A stretch of 64,000 bases of DNA from the NCBI RefSeq assembly GCF_001517085.1, contig NZ_LRAC01000098.1, positions 62,001 through 126,000 on the forward strand, in the 5' to 3' direction. Positions 26,255-34,994 of this stretch are shown here, piece by piece (position 1 is the stretch's first letter; each line of letters opens with the position of its first letter). Position numbers and translations under genes: made by a program. A model generated the notes under the pieces. The model did not search any database and had not been told where the DNA came from. It worked only from the letters and a program-made list of their open reading frames with translations. The stretch is from Paenibacillus sp. DMB5. Lineage in GTDB: Bacteria > Bacillota > Bacilli > Paenibacillales > Paenibacillaceae.

Positions 26255-26470
26255 GGCAGCCCGGCGTTTACGGTGTTTATTTTATTATGCTGCCTGAGAC
26301 TGTTATAATGGATGGATACATATGGACTTGGAGCCTGTGAGACGGCTTCTGCACACTTTTCCATTGAGCAATCAATATAATGAAGAATTAGCGTTCGATC
26401 ATTTGTTTGCGGTGGAATACGGCAATAGAACGTTGACGGCCAAGCCATATCATTAAAGGAAGTGGACTAG

Positions 26471-27217
26471 ATGACAAGCGATAATGCACAGGATTTGCAA
26501 GGCCTTCAGGCAGCAGGTAAAGTGGTCGGACATACAATTGCCGAGATGAGGAGGCAGGTAGTGCCCGGAATGACCACAGCTGAGCTTGACGGAATTGGCG
26601 CAGCGCTGCTGGAGCGGTTCGGCGCGAAGTCGGCTCCAAAAGTAACCTATGATTTTCCGGGGAGCACCTGTATCAGTATCAACGATGAAGTGGCCCACGG
26701 GATACCCGGCCCGCGGGTGATCCAGCCCGGAGACCTGATTAACATTGATGTCTCGGCTGTGCTGAACGGATATTATGCGGATGCCGGAGTTTCTTTTCAG
26801 CTTCCGCCCTATAATGAGAAGCTGCTTCACCTGTGCCGCAGTACAGAGGAGACTATGATGAGTGTAATCAACCATCTGCGGGCGGGAATGAAGGTGAACG
26901 AGATCGGCCGTGTGATGGAGCTGGAAGCCGGTAAACGCGGCTATAAGGTCATCCGCAACCTATGCAGCCACGGGATCGGCAAAGCGCTGCATGAAAAGCC
27001 GTTTGAAATCCTGCCGTTTTATAATCCGCGTGTAACGACGGTGCTGAAAGAGGGCCAGGTCATTACAGTGGAACCTTTCCTGAGTACCGGCGATGATTTT
27101 GCGGAACAGCAAAGTGACGGATGGACCCTCAGCGTCAAGGGAGGAAGCCGGGTTGCCCAGTTTGAGCATACGATTATCGTGACCAAAGGCAAGCCGATTA
27201 TTTTGACGAGCGCGTAA
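26471..27217 (+). CDS. map: Type I methionine aminopeptidase
   Basis: A 248-residue metallopeptidase of the pita-bread fold. The metal ligands are visible as Asp in INIDVSAV, Asp in YYADAGVSF, His in CSHGIGKALHE, Glu in TVEPFLS and Glu in AQFEHTIIV. It removes initiator methionine from nascent proteins. AAAGGAAG precedes the ATG. It is not in the ribosomal operon, so it is probably the second, stand-alone paralogue common in Bacillales. Confidence 0.9.
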   Translation: MTSDNAQDLQGLQAAGKVVGHTIAEMRRQVVPGMTTAELDGIGAALLERFGAKSAPKVTYDFPGSTCISINDEVAHGIPGPRVIQPGDLINIDVSAVLNGYYADAGVSFQLPPYNEKLLHLCRSTEETMMSVINHLRAGMKVNEIGRVMELEAGKRGYKVIRNLCSHGIGKALHEKPFEILPFYNPRVTTVLKEGQVITVEPFLSTGDDFAEQQSDGWTLSVKGGSRVAQFEHTIIVTKGKPIILTSA

Positions 27218-27375
27218 GAACCGTACTCTACAAGCCAGCGTGAAGTTTACAGATATGCATTTGGGGCTGTACCGGTAGTCAGATTAAAGGCTGTCCGGGG
27301 CAGCCCCTGCTGTTTTACTGTAAAGCATCATTTATATAAGAACCATAAGCAGCTGGTTGGAAAGGAGTGTTGAGC

Positions 27376-27960
27376 GTGAAAATGGCTTTTATTCTTTTCG
27401 ATGGAGTTACGTTTCTGGATTTCGCAGGCTTCTATGATGTGATCTACCGTTTGGGGCAGTTTGAGGCCGGGCAAGGGCTGGAATGGGAAATTTGCGGCAT
27501 GCGGGAAGAAGTTTCGGATGAATTGGGTTTAACAGTCAAAGTAGGACGGGTGCAGCCTGATTTATCAGCTTATGACCTGATTTTTGTACCGGGTGGTCTT
27601 GGAACCAGAAAGCTCAGGAATGATGCTGATTTCATAAAATGGCTTCAGAGCGCAGCGGAGGTTCCCTACAAAATTTCTGTATGCACCGGTTCGCTGCTGT
27701 TAGGCGCCGCCGGTTTTCTGGCTGGACGCAGTGCAACCTCACATCCGTCTGCCTATGAATTGCTGGCGCCTCACTGCAGCAATGTTGTGAAAGCCCGGAT
27801 CGTTCATGACGGTAACATCATAACTGGCGGAGGGGTCTCGACATCCATTGATCTTGGATTATATGTGTTGTCACTGCTGGCCGGTGAGGAGGCTATGCTG
27901 ACGGTGAAGCAGCAGATTGACTACCCCTACGTTACACAGGGGATCGTACAGAGGCAGTGA
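27376..27960 (+). CDS. DJ-1/PfpI-family protein
   Basis: Class I glutamine amidotransferase-like fold. It has LDFAGFYDV near the N-terminus, YDLIFVPGG, and the nucleophile elbow SVCTGSLLLGAAGFLAGR with the reactive Cys, then TSHPSA. This resembles the isonitrile hydratase/ThiJ subgroup. The GTG at 27376 is chosen because GGAG lies eight bases before it. The downstream HEAT-like gene begins within 30 bp, so they may be co-transcribed. Confidence 0.82.
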   Translation: MKMAFILFDGVTFLDFAGFYDVIYRLGQFEAGQGLEWEICGMREEVSDELGLTVKVGRVQPDLSAYDLIFVPGGLGTRKLRNDADFIKWLQSAAEVPYKISVCTGSLLLGAAGFLAGRSATSHPSAYELLAPHCSNVVKARIVHDGNIITGGGVSTSIDLGLYVLSLLAGEEAMLTVKQQIDYPYVTQGIVQRQ

Positions 27961-27986
27961 TAACATTTCGTGAAGGGATGATAGAG

Positions 27987-28775
27987 ATGCGAGATAAGCA
28001 GGAGGATACCGTGCCGTTACAGGAGTGGATCCAAAACCGCGAGAGCTGGCCGCTGCTGGAGGAATACTTACAGCTCCGCAGCGGACTGCCCGGACCGCGG
28101 GCCAATCTGGAGCTGGCTGCCCGGTTCGCCCGCGAGTATGCAAGATCGGAAATATCAGATACGGCATGGATTCTGTTGACCGGATGGGCGGAAGAGTCCG
28201 GCGAATATTTACCTTTCTGTGCGGTCCAGGCTTGTGCAGCCCATTATTCTTTTGCAGACAGCCTTCGGCGCAGCCGGATTAAGAAGATGCTTAAACAGGC
28301 CATGAATGATGCGAGATGGCGGGTCCGTGAGTCGGCTGCAATAGGACTGCAGTATGTTGGTGAGTATAATTTCCCGGTGCTGCAGGAGCTGCTGGACAGC
28401 TGGCGGCCGGAAGCCACGATGCTGGAACAGCGTGCTTTTTTGGCCGGTCTGGCTCATCCGCCGCTGCTCAAATCCAAGGATCAGGCTAAATACAGCCTAG
28501 GTTTGGCTGCTGAAATCACAGGTGGAATCCTGGAAGGCCGGGCAGCAGGCTATGATCCTGAACATTTCCGGGTATTGTCCAAAGGGCTGGAATATAGCCT
28601 CAGCCTGTTCGTAGCCGCTGAACCAGAAGCGGGCTTCGCCATGCTGGACAGGCTCGCGGCAAGCGGTGATGATCGCATGATCAGAATCGTGAAGAGTAAC
28701 CTGTCAAAATCCAGACTGTCCAAAAAGTATCCGGGGCAGGTGGAAGCGCTGCTGGCGGGATTGACTTCTGTTTAA
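27987..28775 (+). CDS. HEAT-repeat-like protein of unknown function
   Basis: An all-helical, acidic protein of about 262 residues. The segment ARWRVRESAAIGLQYVGEY is a typical HEAT repeat, with further helical pairs after it. Such proteins serve as binding scaffolds; no catalytic motif is seen. The start is chosen at ATG 27987 after AAGGGATGATAGAG; GTG 27957 overlapping the upstream stop is the alternative. Confidence 0.65.
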   Translation: MRDKQEDTVPLQEWIQNRESWPLLEEYLQLRSGLPGPRANLELAARFAREYARSEISDTAWILLTGWAEESGEYLPFCAVQACAAHYSFADSLRRSRIKKMLKQAMNDARWRVRESAAIGLQYVGEYNFPVLQELLDSWRPEATMLEQRAFLAGLAHPPLLKSKDQAKYSLGLAAEITGGILEGRAAGYDPEHFRVLSKGLEYSLSLFVAAEPEAGFAMLDRLAASGDDRMIRIVKSNLSKSRLSKKYPGQVEALLAGLTSV

Positions 28776-28836
28776 AATGTAACTATTATAGTTGCATCTA
28801 TAGCTTTTGTCTGAAGGCTTCAAAGGAGAGATACCC

Positions 28837-29259
28837 ATGAACATCAGCACCCGATTTGCGGTCGCTATTCATATTTTGACGTTAATAGACAGCAATAAGG
28901 AAGGCAAGAGCACATCCGAATGGATTGCCGGCAGTGTGAACACCAATCCGGTGGTAATCCGGCGGCTTACCGGCATGCTGAACAAGGCCGGACTGGTGGA
29001 GGTCCGTCCCGGTGTGGCAGGTGCCAAGCTTACGCGCAGTGCGGCAGACATTACTCTTCTGGACATATACCGGGCTGTAAATGCTGTAGAGGAAGACAGC
29101 CTGTTCTCCGTGCACGACCATCCCAATCCGGAGTGTCCTGTCGGCAAGAATATCGCAGGTGCGATTGTACCGGTCTTTTCCATGGCCCAGAAGGCAATGG
29201 AGAAGGTGCTGCAGGAGGTTACGCTCGATCAGATTGTGGACCAGATCCCGGCTGTCTGA
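28837..29259 (+). CDS. Rrf2-family transcriptional regulator
   Basis: A 140-residue winged helix regulator beginning MNISTRFAVAIHILTL, with the DNA-reading helix in NPVVIRRLTGMLNKAGLVEV and RPGVAGAKLTR in the wing. Only one Cys (PNPECPVG) is present where Fe-S members have three, so it is not an IscR/NsrR-type cluster protein; it resembles YwnA-like members. AAAGGAGAG precedes the ATG. The target is unknown, but a NAD(P)-binding reductase and a dioxygenase gene lie 2 kb downstream. Confidence 0.82.
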   Translation: MNISTRFAVAIHILTLIDSNKEGKSTSEWIAGSVNTNPVVIRRLTGMLNKAGLVEVRPGVAGAKLTRSAADITLLDIYRAVNAVEEDSLFSVHDHPNPECPVGKNIAGAIVPVFSMAQKAMEKVLQEVTLDQIVDQIPAV

Positions 29260-29427
29260 TAGAGGCTTGGAACTATGTTCCGGTCCCCATGCAATTCCTC
29301 TAAAAGTAATTGTAGCAAAAATGTGACATTTTCTAAATTTAAGTTGGCTTTCAGCAGGATTTTATCTGATTTTAAGGTTTGGGTAGTATAGTTGAGTTCT
29401 CCACCCCCCAGTGGATGCATTATCGTT

Positions 29428-29465
29428 AGATCCTGTCGTGCCTCGGCAGGGTCTATTTGTTTTTG
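29428..29465 (+). terminator. Hairpin with U-rich tail
   Basis: AGATCCTG pairs with CAGGGTCT (one G-U) around an 11-base loop, then ATTTGTTTTT. It could end the Rrf2 transcript or a small RNA. Confidence 0.5.
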
Positions 29466-29567
29466 TAACAGATGAATTATTCTTTTTATCAAACCTTTAC
29501 CTGCGGTTCATGTTAATTTAAGCTTCGGTTATTATAGTAATCACATGACCCCCTTATAATAGACTTT

Positions 29568-29600
29568 GACCCTGCCGGACGCCGGCGGGGTCCTTTTTTT
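29568..29600 (+). terminator. Strong Rho-independent terminator
   Basis: An 11-bp stem, GACCCTGCCGG with CCGGCGGGGTC, is followed by CTTTTTTT. Confidence 0.75.
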
Positions 29601-29715
29601 GACTGGAAAACGTGAGGGTATACATATTATTCCAAAACCTGTAAACTGGCACAAGGGAAGCGGAAATTGCTGACCGAATATGCCGGAAGAATGGGATAAG
29701 GAGAACAGGATACAT

Positions 29716-30093
29716 ATGAAAAGTAACACGTTTGTGATGCTGGGTGCGAGTCTGATGCTGAGCCTTTCTTTTATTACAGGATGCCTGATTATCAGCAATG
29801 AAAGAACTGAAAGTGCCGAGAGTGAGCGGATGGAAAGGACGACGGCGGACGGCAAAGAGATATTGACACTCCAGGAAACGGCGCAGCTCTTGAATCTGCA
29901 GGAAGAACAGGTGACCAACATTATTAAGGCCGAGAATGCCATTCTAAGTAATAATGGCGTGTTTATCGGAAAACGGCTGCCTTACTATAGGATCGATAAT
30001 GAATTTATGTTCAGCAGGACGGAGCTGTTGGGCTGGGTACGAGCAGTAGCCGCGGAGAACCGGATTTATCAGGGAAACAAAATGATCAGATAG
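29716..30093 (+). CDS. Predicted lipoprotein with an excisionase-like HTH domain
   Basis: The ATG at 29716 follows AGGATACAT. The N-terminus MKSNTFVMLGASLMLSLSF is hydrophobic and ends in a lipobox-like ITGC. After a short acidic linker, residues about 60-120 read LTLQETAQLLNLQEEQVTNI, then RLPYYRIDNEFMFSRTELLGWV. This matches the order helix, recognition helix, wing and final helix of HTH_17/excisionase-like domains. A DNA-binding fold outside the membrane would be odd. Either the segment is a signal anchor with unusual topology or the fold has another role. Confidence 0.6.
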   Translation: MKSNTFVMLGASLMLSLSFITGCLIISNERTESAESERMERTTADGKEILTLQETAQLLNLQEEQVTNIIKAENAILSNNGVFIGKRLPYYRIDNEFMFSRTELLGWVRAVAAENRIYQGNKMIR

Positions 30094-30109
30094 CATTTCA
30101 TGAAAGTAA

Positions 30110-30138
30110 TTGACAAACTTTTGGGTCGCAACTATACT
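30110..30138 (+). promoter_or_regulatory. Sigma-A promoter of the VOC dioxygenase gene
   Basis: TTGACA at 30110-30115 and TATACT at 30133-30138 with a 17-bp spacer. Confidence 0.7.
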
Positions 30139-30152
30139 AAAGTTAGTTAAAG

Positions 30153-30171
30153 TGTAACGGTAACAGTTACA
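30153..30171 (+). promoter_or_regulatory. Probable repressor operator
   Basis: TGTAACGGTAACAGTTACA is an inverted repeat (TGTAAC/GTTACA with a 7-bp spacer) placed about 15 bp after the -10 box, where repressor binding would block transcription. CatE-like genes in Bacillus are controlled by MarR/DUF24 quinone sensors; the repressor here is not identified. Confidence 0.5.
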
Positions 30172-30256
30172 AGTGCATGGCAATAGTAGCTGAGGTTAAC
30201 ACTAAGCCGTAGAATACCGGATTTAACGGAAGCGGCTATTTCAGGAGGAGTTTACC

Positions 30257-31120
30257 ATGACGGCAACAGCAGTTTTGCATGAGGATACACAGATTGGTCT
30301 GGTTCAGATTAGAGTAAGCAATCTTGAGCGGTCGCTCGCTTTTTATCACAATGTAATCGGATTTCAGGTTTTGCGCCAAAGCGGCCGGGAAGCAGAATTG
30401 ACAGCGGACGGGCAGCAGGTGCTGCTGGTGCTGCGGGAGATTGAACACCCGCAGGTGTTAAGCCGCAAGCAGGCAGGCTTGTACCACTTCGCTATTCTGC
30501 TTCCGGACCGTCCTAGTCTTGGACTGGTGCTTCGCAATCTTATCGCTTCCGACATAGAGGTAGGGCAAGGTGACCATCTGGTAAGTGAAGCGCTCTATAT
30601 TCAGGACCCTGACGATAACGGGATCGAGCTGTACCGGGACCGCCCGCGTGATACGTGGAAGCGTGATGCTGCCGGAGATTACATTATGACAACTGATCCC
30701 GTGGATGTGGACGGATTGCTGGCCGCTTCGGAAGGCTTAACGTGGAATGGGCTGCCTGCAGGAACTGTAATCGGGCATGTGCATTTTCATGTAGGCAGCC
30801 TTGCGGAAGCGGAGAAATTTTATGTTACTGCGCTTGGATTTGAACCGACCACCCGCTACGGTAATTCGGCACTGTTCATCTCGGCCGGCGGGTATCATCA
30901 CCATATGGGACTTAATGTATGGGCAGGCCAGGGGGCGCCGGCTACTCCGCAGAGTGCCCCGGGAATTGATTACTTCACCCTGCAGCTGCCTGACAGACAG
31001 GAAATTGCGGCTGCAGCGAAGCGGGTGCGCGAGGCCGGATATGATGTGACGGAGACGGCAGAGGGAGCCGTTATAACAGACCCATGGAACATTGGAATTC
31101 ATTTAATTGTTCAGAACTAA
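30257..31120 (+). CDS. VOC-family ring-cleavage dioxygenase (CatE-like)
   Basis: Two vicinal-oxygen-chelate modules, about residues 10-125 and 170-285. Metal ligands are likely His in GHVHFHV and Glu in the second module; the first ends with DNGIELYRDRP. It resembles catechol-2,3-dioxygenase CatE of Bacillus, which detoxifies catechols. The GGAGGAG site precedes the ATG. An NmrA-like reductase gene follows by 14 bp and is probably co-transcribed under the operator upstream. Confidence 0.82.
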   Translation: MTATAVLHEDTQIGLVQIRVSNLERSLAFYHNVIGFQVLRQSGREAELTADGQQVLLVLREIEHPQVLSRKQAGLYHFAILLPDRPSLGLVLRNLIASDIEVGQGDHLVSEALYIQDPDDNGIELYRDRPRDTWKRDAAGDYIMTTDPVDVDGLLAASEGLTWNGLPAGTVIGHVHFHVGSLAEAEKFYVTALGFEPTTRYGNSALFISAGGYHHHMGLNVWAGQGAPATPQSAPGIDYFTLQLPDRQEIAAAAKRVREAGYDVTETAEGAVITDPWNIGIHLIVQN

Positions 31121-31134
31121 CAGGAGGAATTAAT

Positions 31135-31770
31135 ATGAAAATTGCAGTTATCGGAGCAGGCGGCAAAGCCGGAAGTGAAATTGTAAAGGAAGCACTCCAA
31201 AGAGGACATGAAGTAACAGCCATTGTGCGGAGTGCCGCGAAGGTAACGGATAACAGAGCCGCTGTATTGGAAAAGGATGTTTTTGACCTGTCAGCCGGCG
31301 ATCTGAAAGGATTCGATGCTGTTGTGAACGCCTTCGGTGCTCCGTTTGGCGAGGAGCATCTGCATGTGGATGCCGGAAATGTTCTGATTAGCGCACTGAA
31401 GGATGCTCCGGGAACACGGCTGATCGTTGTGGGCGGGGCAGGCAGCCTGTTTGTTGACGAAGCCAAAACGACCAGAGTTGTAGAGACACCGGGGTTTCCT
31501 GACTTTGTTAAGCCAACAGCGCTGAACCAAGGCCGAAATCTGGAGATTCTGCAGGGCACGGAAGGCCTGAAATGGACCTTTGTCAGCCCGTCCGCGAACT
31601 TCGCCGTTGGAGCCAGAACAGGCTCCTATGTGAAGGGCAAGGATCATCTGCTGGTTAACTCTAAAGGCGAAAGCTATGTCAGCTATGCTGATTATGCGAT
31701 AGCCATAGTAGATGAGATAGAACAACCGCAGCATGTCGGGGAACGATTCACCGTTGTATCGGAATCATAA
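31135..31770 (+). CDS. NAD(P)-binding NmrA-like reductase
   Basis: The ATG at 31135 follows ACAGGAGGAATTAAT. The Rossmann motif IAVIGAGGKAGSEIV is at the N-terminus; ARTGSYVKGKDHLLVN and YVSYADYAIAIVDEIE follow. It belongs to the YwnB-like group of NAD(P)H-binding proteins. It probably acts with the upstream dioxygenase in a stress or detoxification operon. Confidence 0.82.
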   Translation: MKIAVIGAGGKAGSEIVKEALQRGHEVTAIVRSAAKVTDNRAAVLEKDVFDLSAGDLKGFDAVVNAFGAPFGEEHLHVDAGNVLISALKDAPGTRLIVVGGAGSLFVDEAKTTRVVETPGFPDFVKPTALNQGRNLEILQGTEGLKWTFVSPSANFAVGARTGSYVKGKDHLLVNSKGESYVSYADYAIAIVDEIEQPQHVGERFTVVSES

Positions 31771-31886
31771 TCCGCATACATTGAAGAAATAATTTGATTG
31801 CAGGAGGCATAGCCGGGTGATGCGGTTATGCCTTCTTTTGGGATATAATAAGATGAAAAAATCATTGGGATCGGAGCTGATGCAGC

Positions 31887-33910
31887 TTGGAGACTTTTCT
31901 TGCCGTGCTTTTACTGCTGGGACTGATTGCGGTATCCAATGTTGTGAACAGGTTCATTCCGTTTGTGCCGATTCCCCTGATCCAGATCGGGCTTGGTGTC
32001 ATTGCGGCACTGGTCCCGACGGGGATACATATGCATTTTGAACCAGAGCTTTTCTTTGTGCTGTTTATTGCTCCGCTTTTGTACAATGACGGCAGGCGGA
32101 CGCGCGCGGTGAGCTGTGGAATTTGCGGGCACCTATTCTGCTGCTGGCGCTTGGCCTTGTCTTTGTGACCGTTGTTGTGGCGGGATACGCGATCAACTGG
32201 ATGATTCCGTCGATTCCGCTGGCGGCAGCCTTTGCACTGGCGGCCATACTGTCGCCGACCGATGCCGTTGCGGTCAGCTCGCTGGCCGGAAGGGTGCATC
32301 TGCCGGGCAGCATCCACCGGATTCTGGAGGGGGAATCGCTGATGAATGACGCCTCCGGTCTGGTCGCCTTCAAATTTGCGATTGCCGCTGCAGTTACCGG
32401 CGTGTTCTCACTGCCCAAAGCGGCATTAAGCTTTGTGCTGATTGCAGCAGGCGGGCTGCTGCTGGGAGCGGTGCTGTCTTTTCTGCTGATCCGCCTGAGC
32501 GTTTTTTTGCGCCGGTTCGGCATGGAGGACGTTACTATGCATGTGCTGCTGCAGATTCTTACGCCCTTTATCATCTACCTGATCAGCGAGGAGATTGGGG
32601 TATCCGGTATCCTTGCTGTTGTCGCCGGCGGTGTCGTCTATGCGATTGAGAAGGACCGGGCGGCTTCACCGCAGTATAAACTCCAGCTTGTGTCGGCCAG
32701 TACCTGGTCGGTGCTGCTGTTTGTCCTGAACGGTCTGGTCTTCCTCATCCTAGGGGTGTCAGTGCCGGATGTAATAGAGGTCATTTACCGGGATGAATCG
32801 CTTAATAATTTCATGGTGTTCGGTTATGTTTTGGTTATTACTGCACTTTTGATCGTGCTGCGCTTTGTCTGGGTCTATCTCTATTCCCTGATTGAAAGTC
32901 TAAGGTTCAAAGAGAAACGGACACCGCTCAAATCCCTGCTGATTACCTCTATTTCCGGGGTCCGGGGAGCCGTTACACTGGCGGGGGCATTTTCGATACC
33001 GCTGGCCCTTGGAGACGGAACGCCATTTCCGGAGCGTGATCTCATTATAGCGCTGGCTGCAGGCGTCATTCTGATGTCGCTTGTTATTGCCAGCATCCTG
33101 CTTCCGCTGCTGGCAGGCGAAGAAGAAGAAACGGTTCTCCAGGCACCAGGCAGGGGGAATGCCGAACTGGCGGCAAGATCGGTAGTCATTGATGCCGGAA
33201 TGAGCATGCTGCGCAGTCTGGTCACCGAGACAGGTGAGCGTGCGAACCAGCCTGCCCTGCTGGAGTTCACTGACAAGATTGACCGCATTTGTGCGCTCAG
33301 GGCAGACAACGATCCGGCTGCCGAGAAAATGCGCCGCCAAAGCGTAGAAGCCCGGCTCAGCGGACTTGAGGCGGAGAGGACCGAGCTGCGGCGGATGACT
33401 GAGAACGGGACCATTCCGGCACCTGTCGCGGTGAAGATGGAGGAAATGCTGGACCATACGGAGTCCATTTTGTGCCAGCGTTTTGATACGCATGTGAAGT
33501 TTTCACTTGCCGAGCTCCAGCGGCTGTTCTCCGGCTTGTTTACCGGACGGCTGGGCGGTGAGGACCGGCGGCAGGCCATCCAGAATGCCGAAGAAGCCCG
33601 CAAAGCCAAGATCGCCATGTGCCAGGCGGCAGTCAATGCTGTCAGCAGCGGCATCAACGCAGAGAACCGTGAAGCGGCGCAGCGGGTTATTAATAAGTAT
33701 GAGCAAATTGAATCACGCCTGGAACAGGGCGAAGGCTGGAGCAAAGACGGGGTAATTGACGATCAGAAGCTGGAGCTGAAGCTGAAGGCAATCCAGGAGC
33801 AGCGTGACACGGTGCAGCAGATGTACCAGACGGGGGCGATCAATCTCAAGATTGCCGGCAGGCTGCGGCGGTTCGTAGATCAATTAGAGACATCAATCTG
33901 GGAGGATTAA
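31887..33910 (+). CDS. CPA1-family Na+/H+ antiporter, frameshifted near 32102
   Basis: An NhaP/NHE-type antiporter. The N-terminal helices include [19 protein letters not shown]. The ion-binding [15 protein letters not shown] follows, then [14 protein letters not shown] and [21 protein letters not shown] cytoplasmic region of about 190 residues rich in charged helices ends the protein. The frame breaks at DGRRT; one added C gives [13 protein letters not shown] and joins both parts. It exports Na+ or K+ in exchange for H+. A TTG start at 31887 is used. The next gene begins 2 bp after the stop. Confidence 0.85.
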
Positions 33911-33912
33911 CT

Positions 33913-34443
33913 GTGGGGGAAAGAGCAATCGCTGCGGGTGGTCTGGCTTTTGAGGAGATCACTGAAGAGCATCTGGCCGGTGTGCTGGATATTTATAATT
34001 ATTATGTGCTGAATACGACCATTTCGTTTCATACGGAGCCTCAGACGCTGGAGGAAATGAGACAGTCGGTGTTAAGCGGTGATCCGCGCTATAAATCATA
34101 TGCCATCCTCCAGGATGGCAGCTTGGCGGGTTATGTGCTGATTGCCAGACATAAGAACAAGCAGGCCTATGATACATCCGGTGAGATTAGCATCTATCTG
34201 CAGCCGGGGAGCGGCGGACAGGGCATAGGCGGTCAAGCGCTAAGGTTTATTGAGCAAAAAGCGGCTGAACTCCGGTTCCACGTGCTTGTCGCCACCGTCT
34301 GCGCAGATAATGAGCCCAGCCGCCGCTTGTTTACAAGACACGGCTATGAGCAGAGTGCCCTGTTCAGAGAAATCGGCCATAAATTTGGCAGATGGCTGGA
34401 TATCGCCAGCTATCAGAAGATTATAGGGCAGGCTTCGATCTGA
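33913..34443 (+). CDS. GNAT acetyltransferase (phosphinothricin acetyltransferase-like)
   Basis: A GTG start after GGGAGGATTAACT. It has VLDIYNYYVLNTTISFHTEP near the N-terminus and the acetyl-CoA loop PGSGGQGIGGQAL in motif A. LVATVCADNEPSRRLFTRHGYE and GHKFGRWLDIASYQK are typical of the PAT/bar-like group. It likely N-acetylates an amine or amino-acid-like compound. It is coupled to the antiporter gene by a 2-bp gap, though no functional link is known. Confidence 0.85.
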   Translation: MGERAIAAGGLAFEEITEEHLAGVLDIYNYYVLNTTISFHTEPQTLEEMRQSVLSGDPRYKSYAILQDGSLAGYVLIARHKNKQAYDTSGEISIYLQPGSGGQGIGGQALRFIEQKAAELRFHVLVATVCADNEPSRRLFTRHGYEQSALFREIGHKFGRWLDIASYQKIIGQASI

Positions 34444-34480
34444 CCGGAAGCAGTTGCAGCCGTTTAGAAAGCAAATCCGA

Positions 34481-34535
34481 ATAAAGTCCGCCTGCAGCCG
34501 GGGAGTATTCCCTGCCTGCAGGCGGACTTATTTGC
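34481..34535. terminator. Bidirectional terminator between convergent genes
   Basis: AAGTCCGCCTGCAG and CTGCAGGCGGACTT are perfect 14-bp arms flanked by AT-rich ends on both sides. Confidence 0.8.
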
Positions 34536-34541
34536 GTGTCT

Positions 34542-34964
34542 CTATACCCTTCTCCGGCGGAACATCTGACCCAGCACCTCGCTGAGCACCAGACCGGTAG
34601 CGATCGCGCCAGAGAGCAGCAGAGCCTGTACACCGTATTGAATCGCCTGATTATTGTCGTTCTCTACAAACTTGCGCATGGCATCATAAGCCAGTCCGCC
34701 GGGGACGAGCGGAATGATACCGCCCACGCTGAAGATGATGACCGGCATTTTGTAGGTGCGGGCAAAAAACTGGCTGATTACCCCGACAACGACGGTAGCC
34801 AGGAAGGTGGCGACCACCGTATCGAGCTGCTTGTCCAGCTCCAGATACAGCACCCAGCCAATCATTCCGGCGAACCCGCACTGTAGCAGCGCCCGTGCCG
34901 GTGCATTGAACAGGATGCAGAAGGCTGCAGCTGCGAAAAAGCTGGTAACGAATTGCAGAATCAT
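34542..34964 (-). CDS. ThrE-type exporter small subunit (DUF3815)
   Basis: A 140-residue protein with five hydrophobic helices and the conserved SVGGIIPLVPGGLAYDAMRKF. It corresponds to the C-terminal half (YjjB-like) of threonine/serine exporters. It works with the product of the gene 30 bp upstream, which is the YjjP-like half. Confidence 0.85.
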   Translation of the reverse strand: MILQFVTSFFAAAAFCILFNAPARALLQCGFAGMIGWVLYLELDKQLDTVVATFLATVVVGVISQFFARTYKMPVIIFSVGGIIPLVPGGLAYDAMRKFVENDNNQAIQYGVQALLLSGAIATGLVLSEVLGQMFRRRRV

Positions 34965-34994
34965 GAACGATAGACCTCTTTCACCCCGTATATT

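Larger units (their letters stand above)
29260..29715. other. Long intergenic region with two related hairpins
   Basis: About 450 AT-rich bases with no gene. Two hairpins with similar arms (AGATCCTG/CAGGGTCT at 29428-29454 and GACCCTGCCGG/CCGGCGGGGTC at 29568-29592) are each followed by U-rich tails. A TATAAT lies just before the second. A short RNA between them is possible but not shown. Confidence 0.4.

Noticed and set aside
28837..29259. Fe-S-cluster Rrf2 regulator of the IscR/NsrR type
   Set aside because: Only one cysteine is present in the ligand region.
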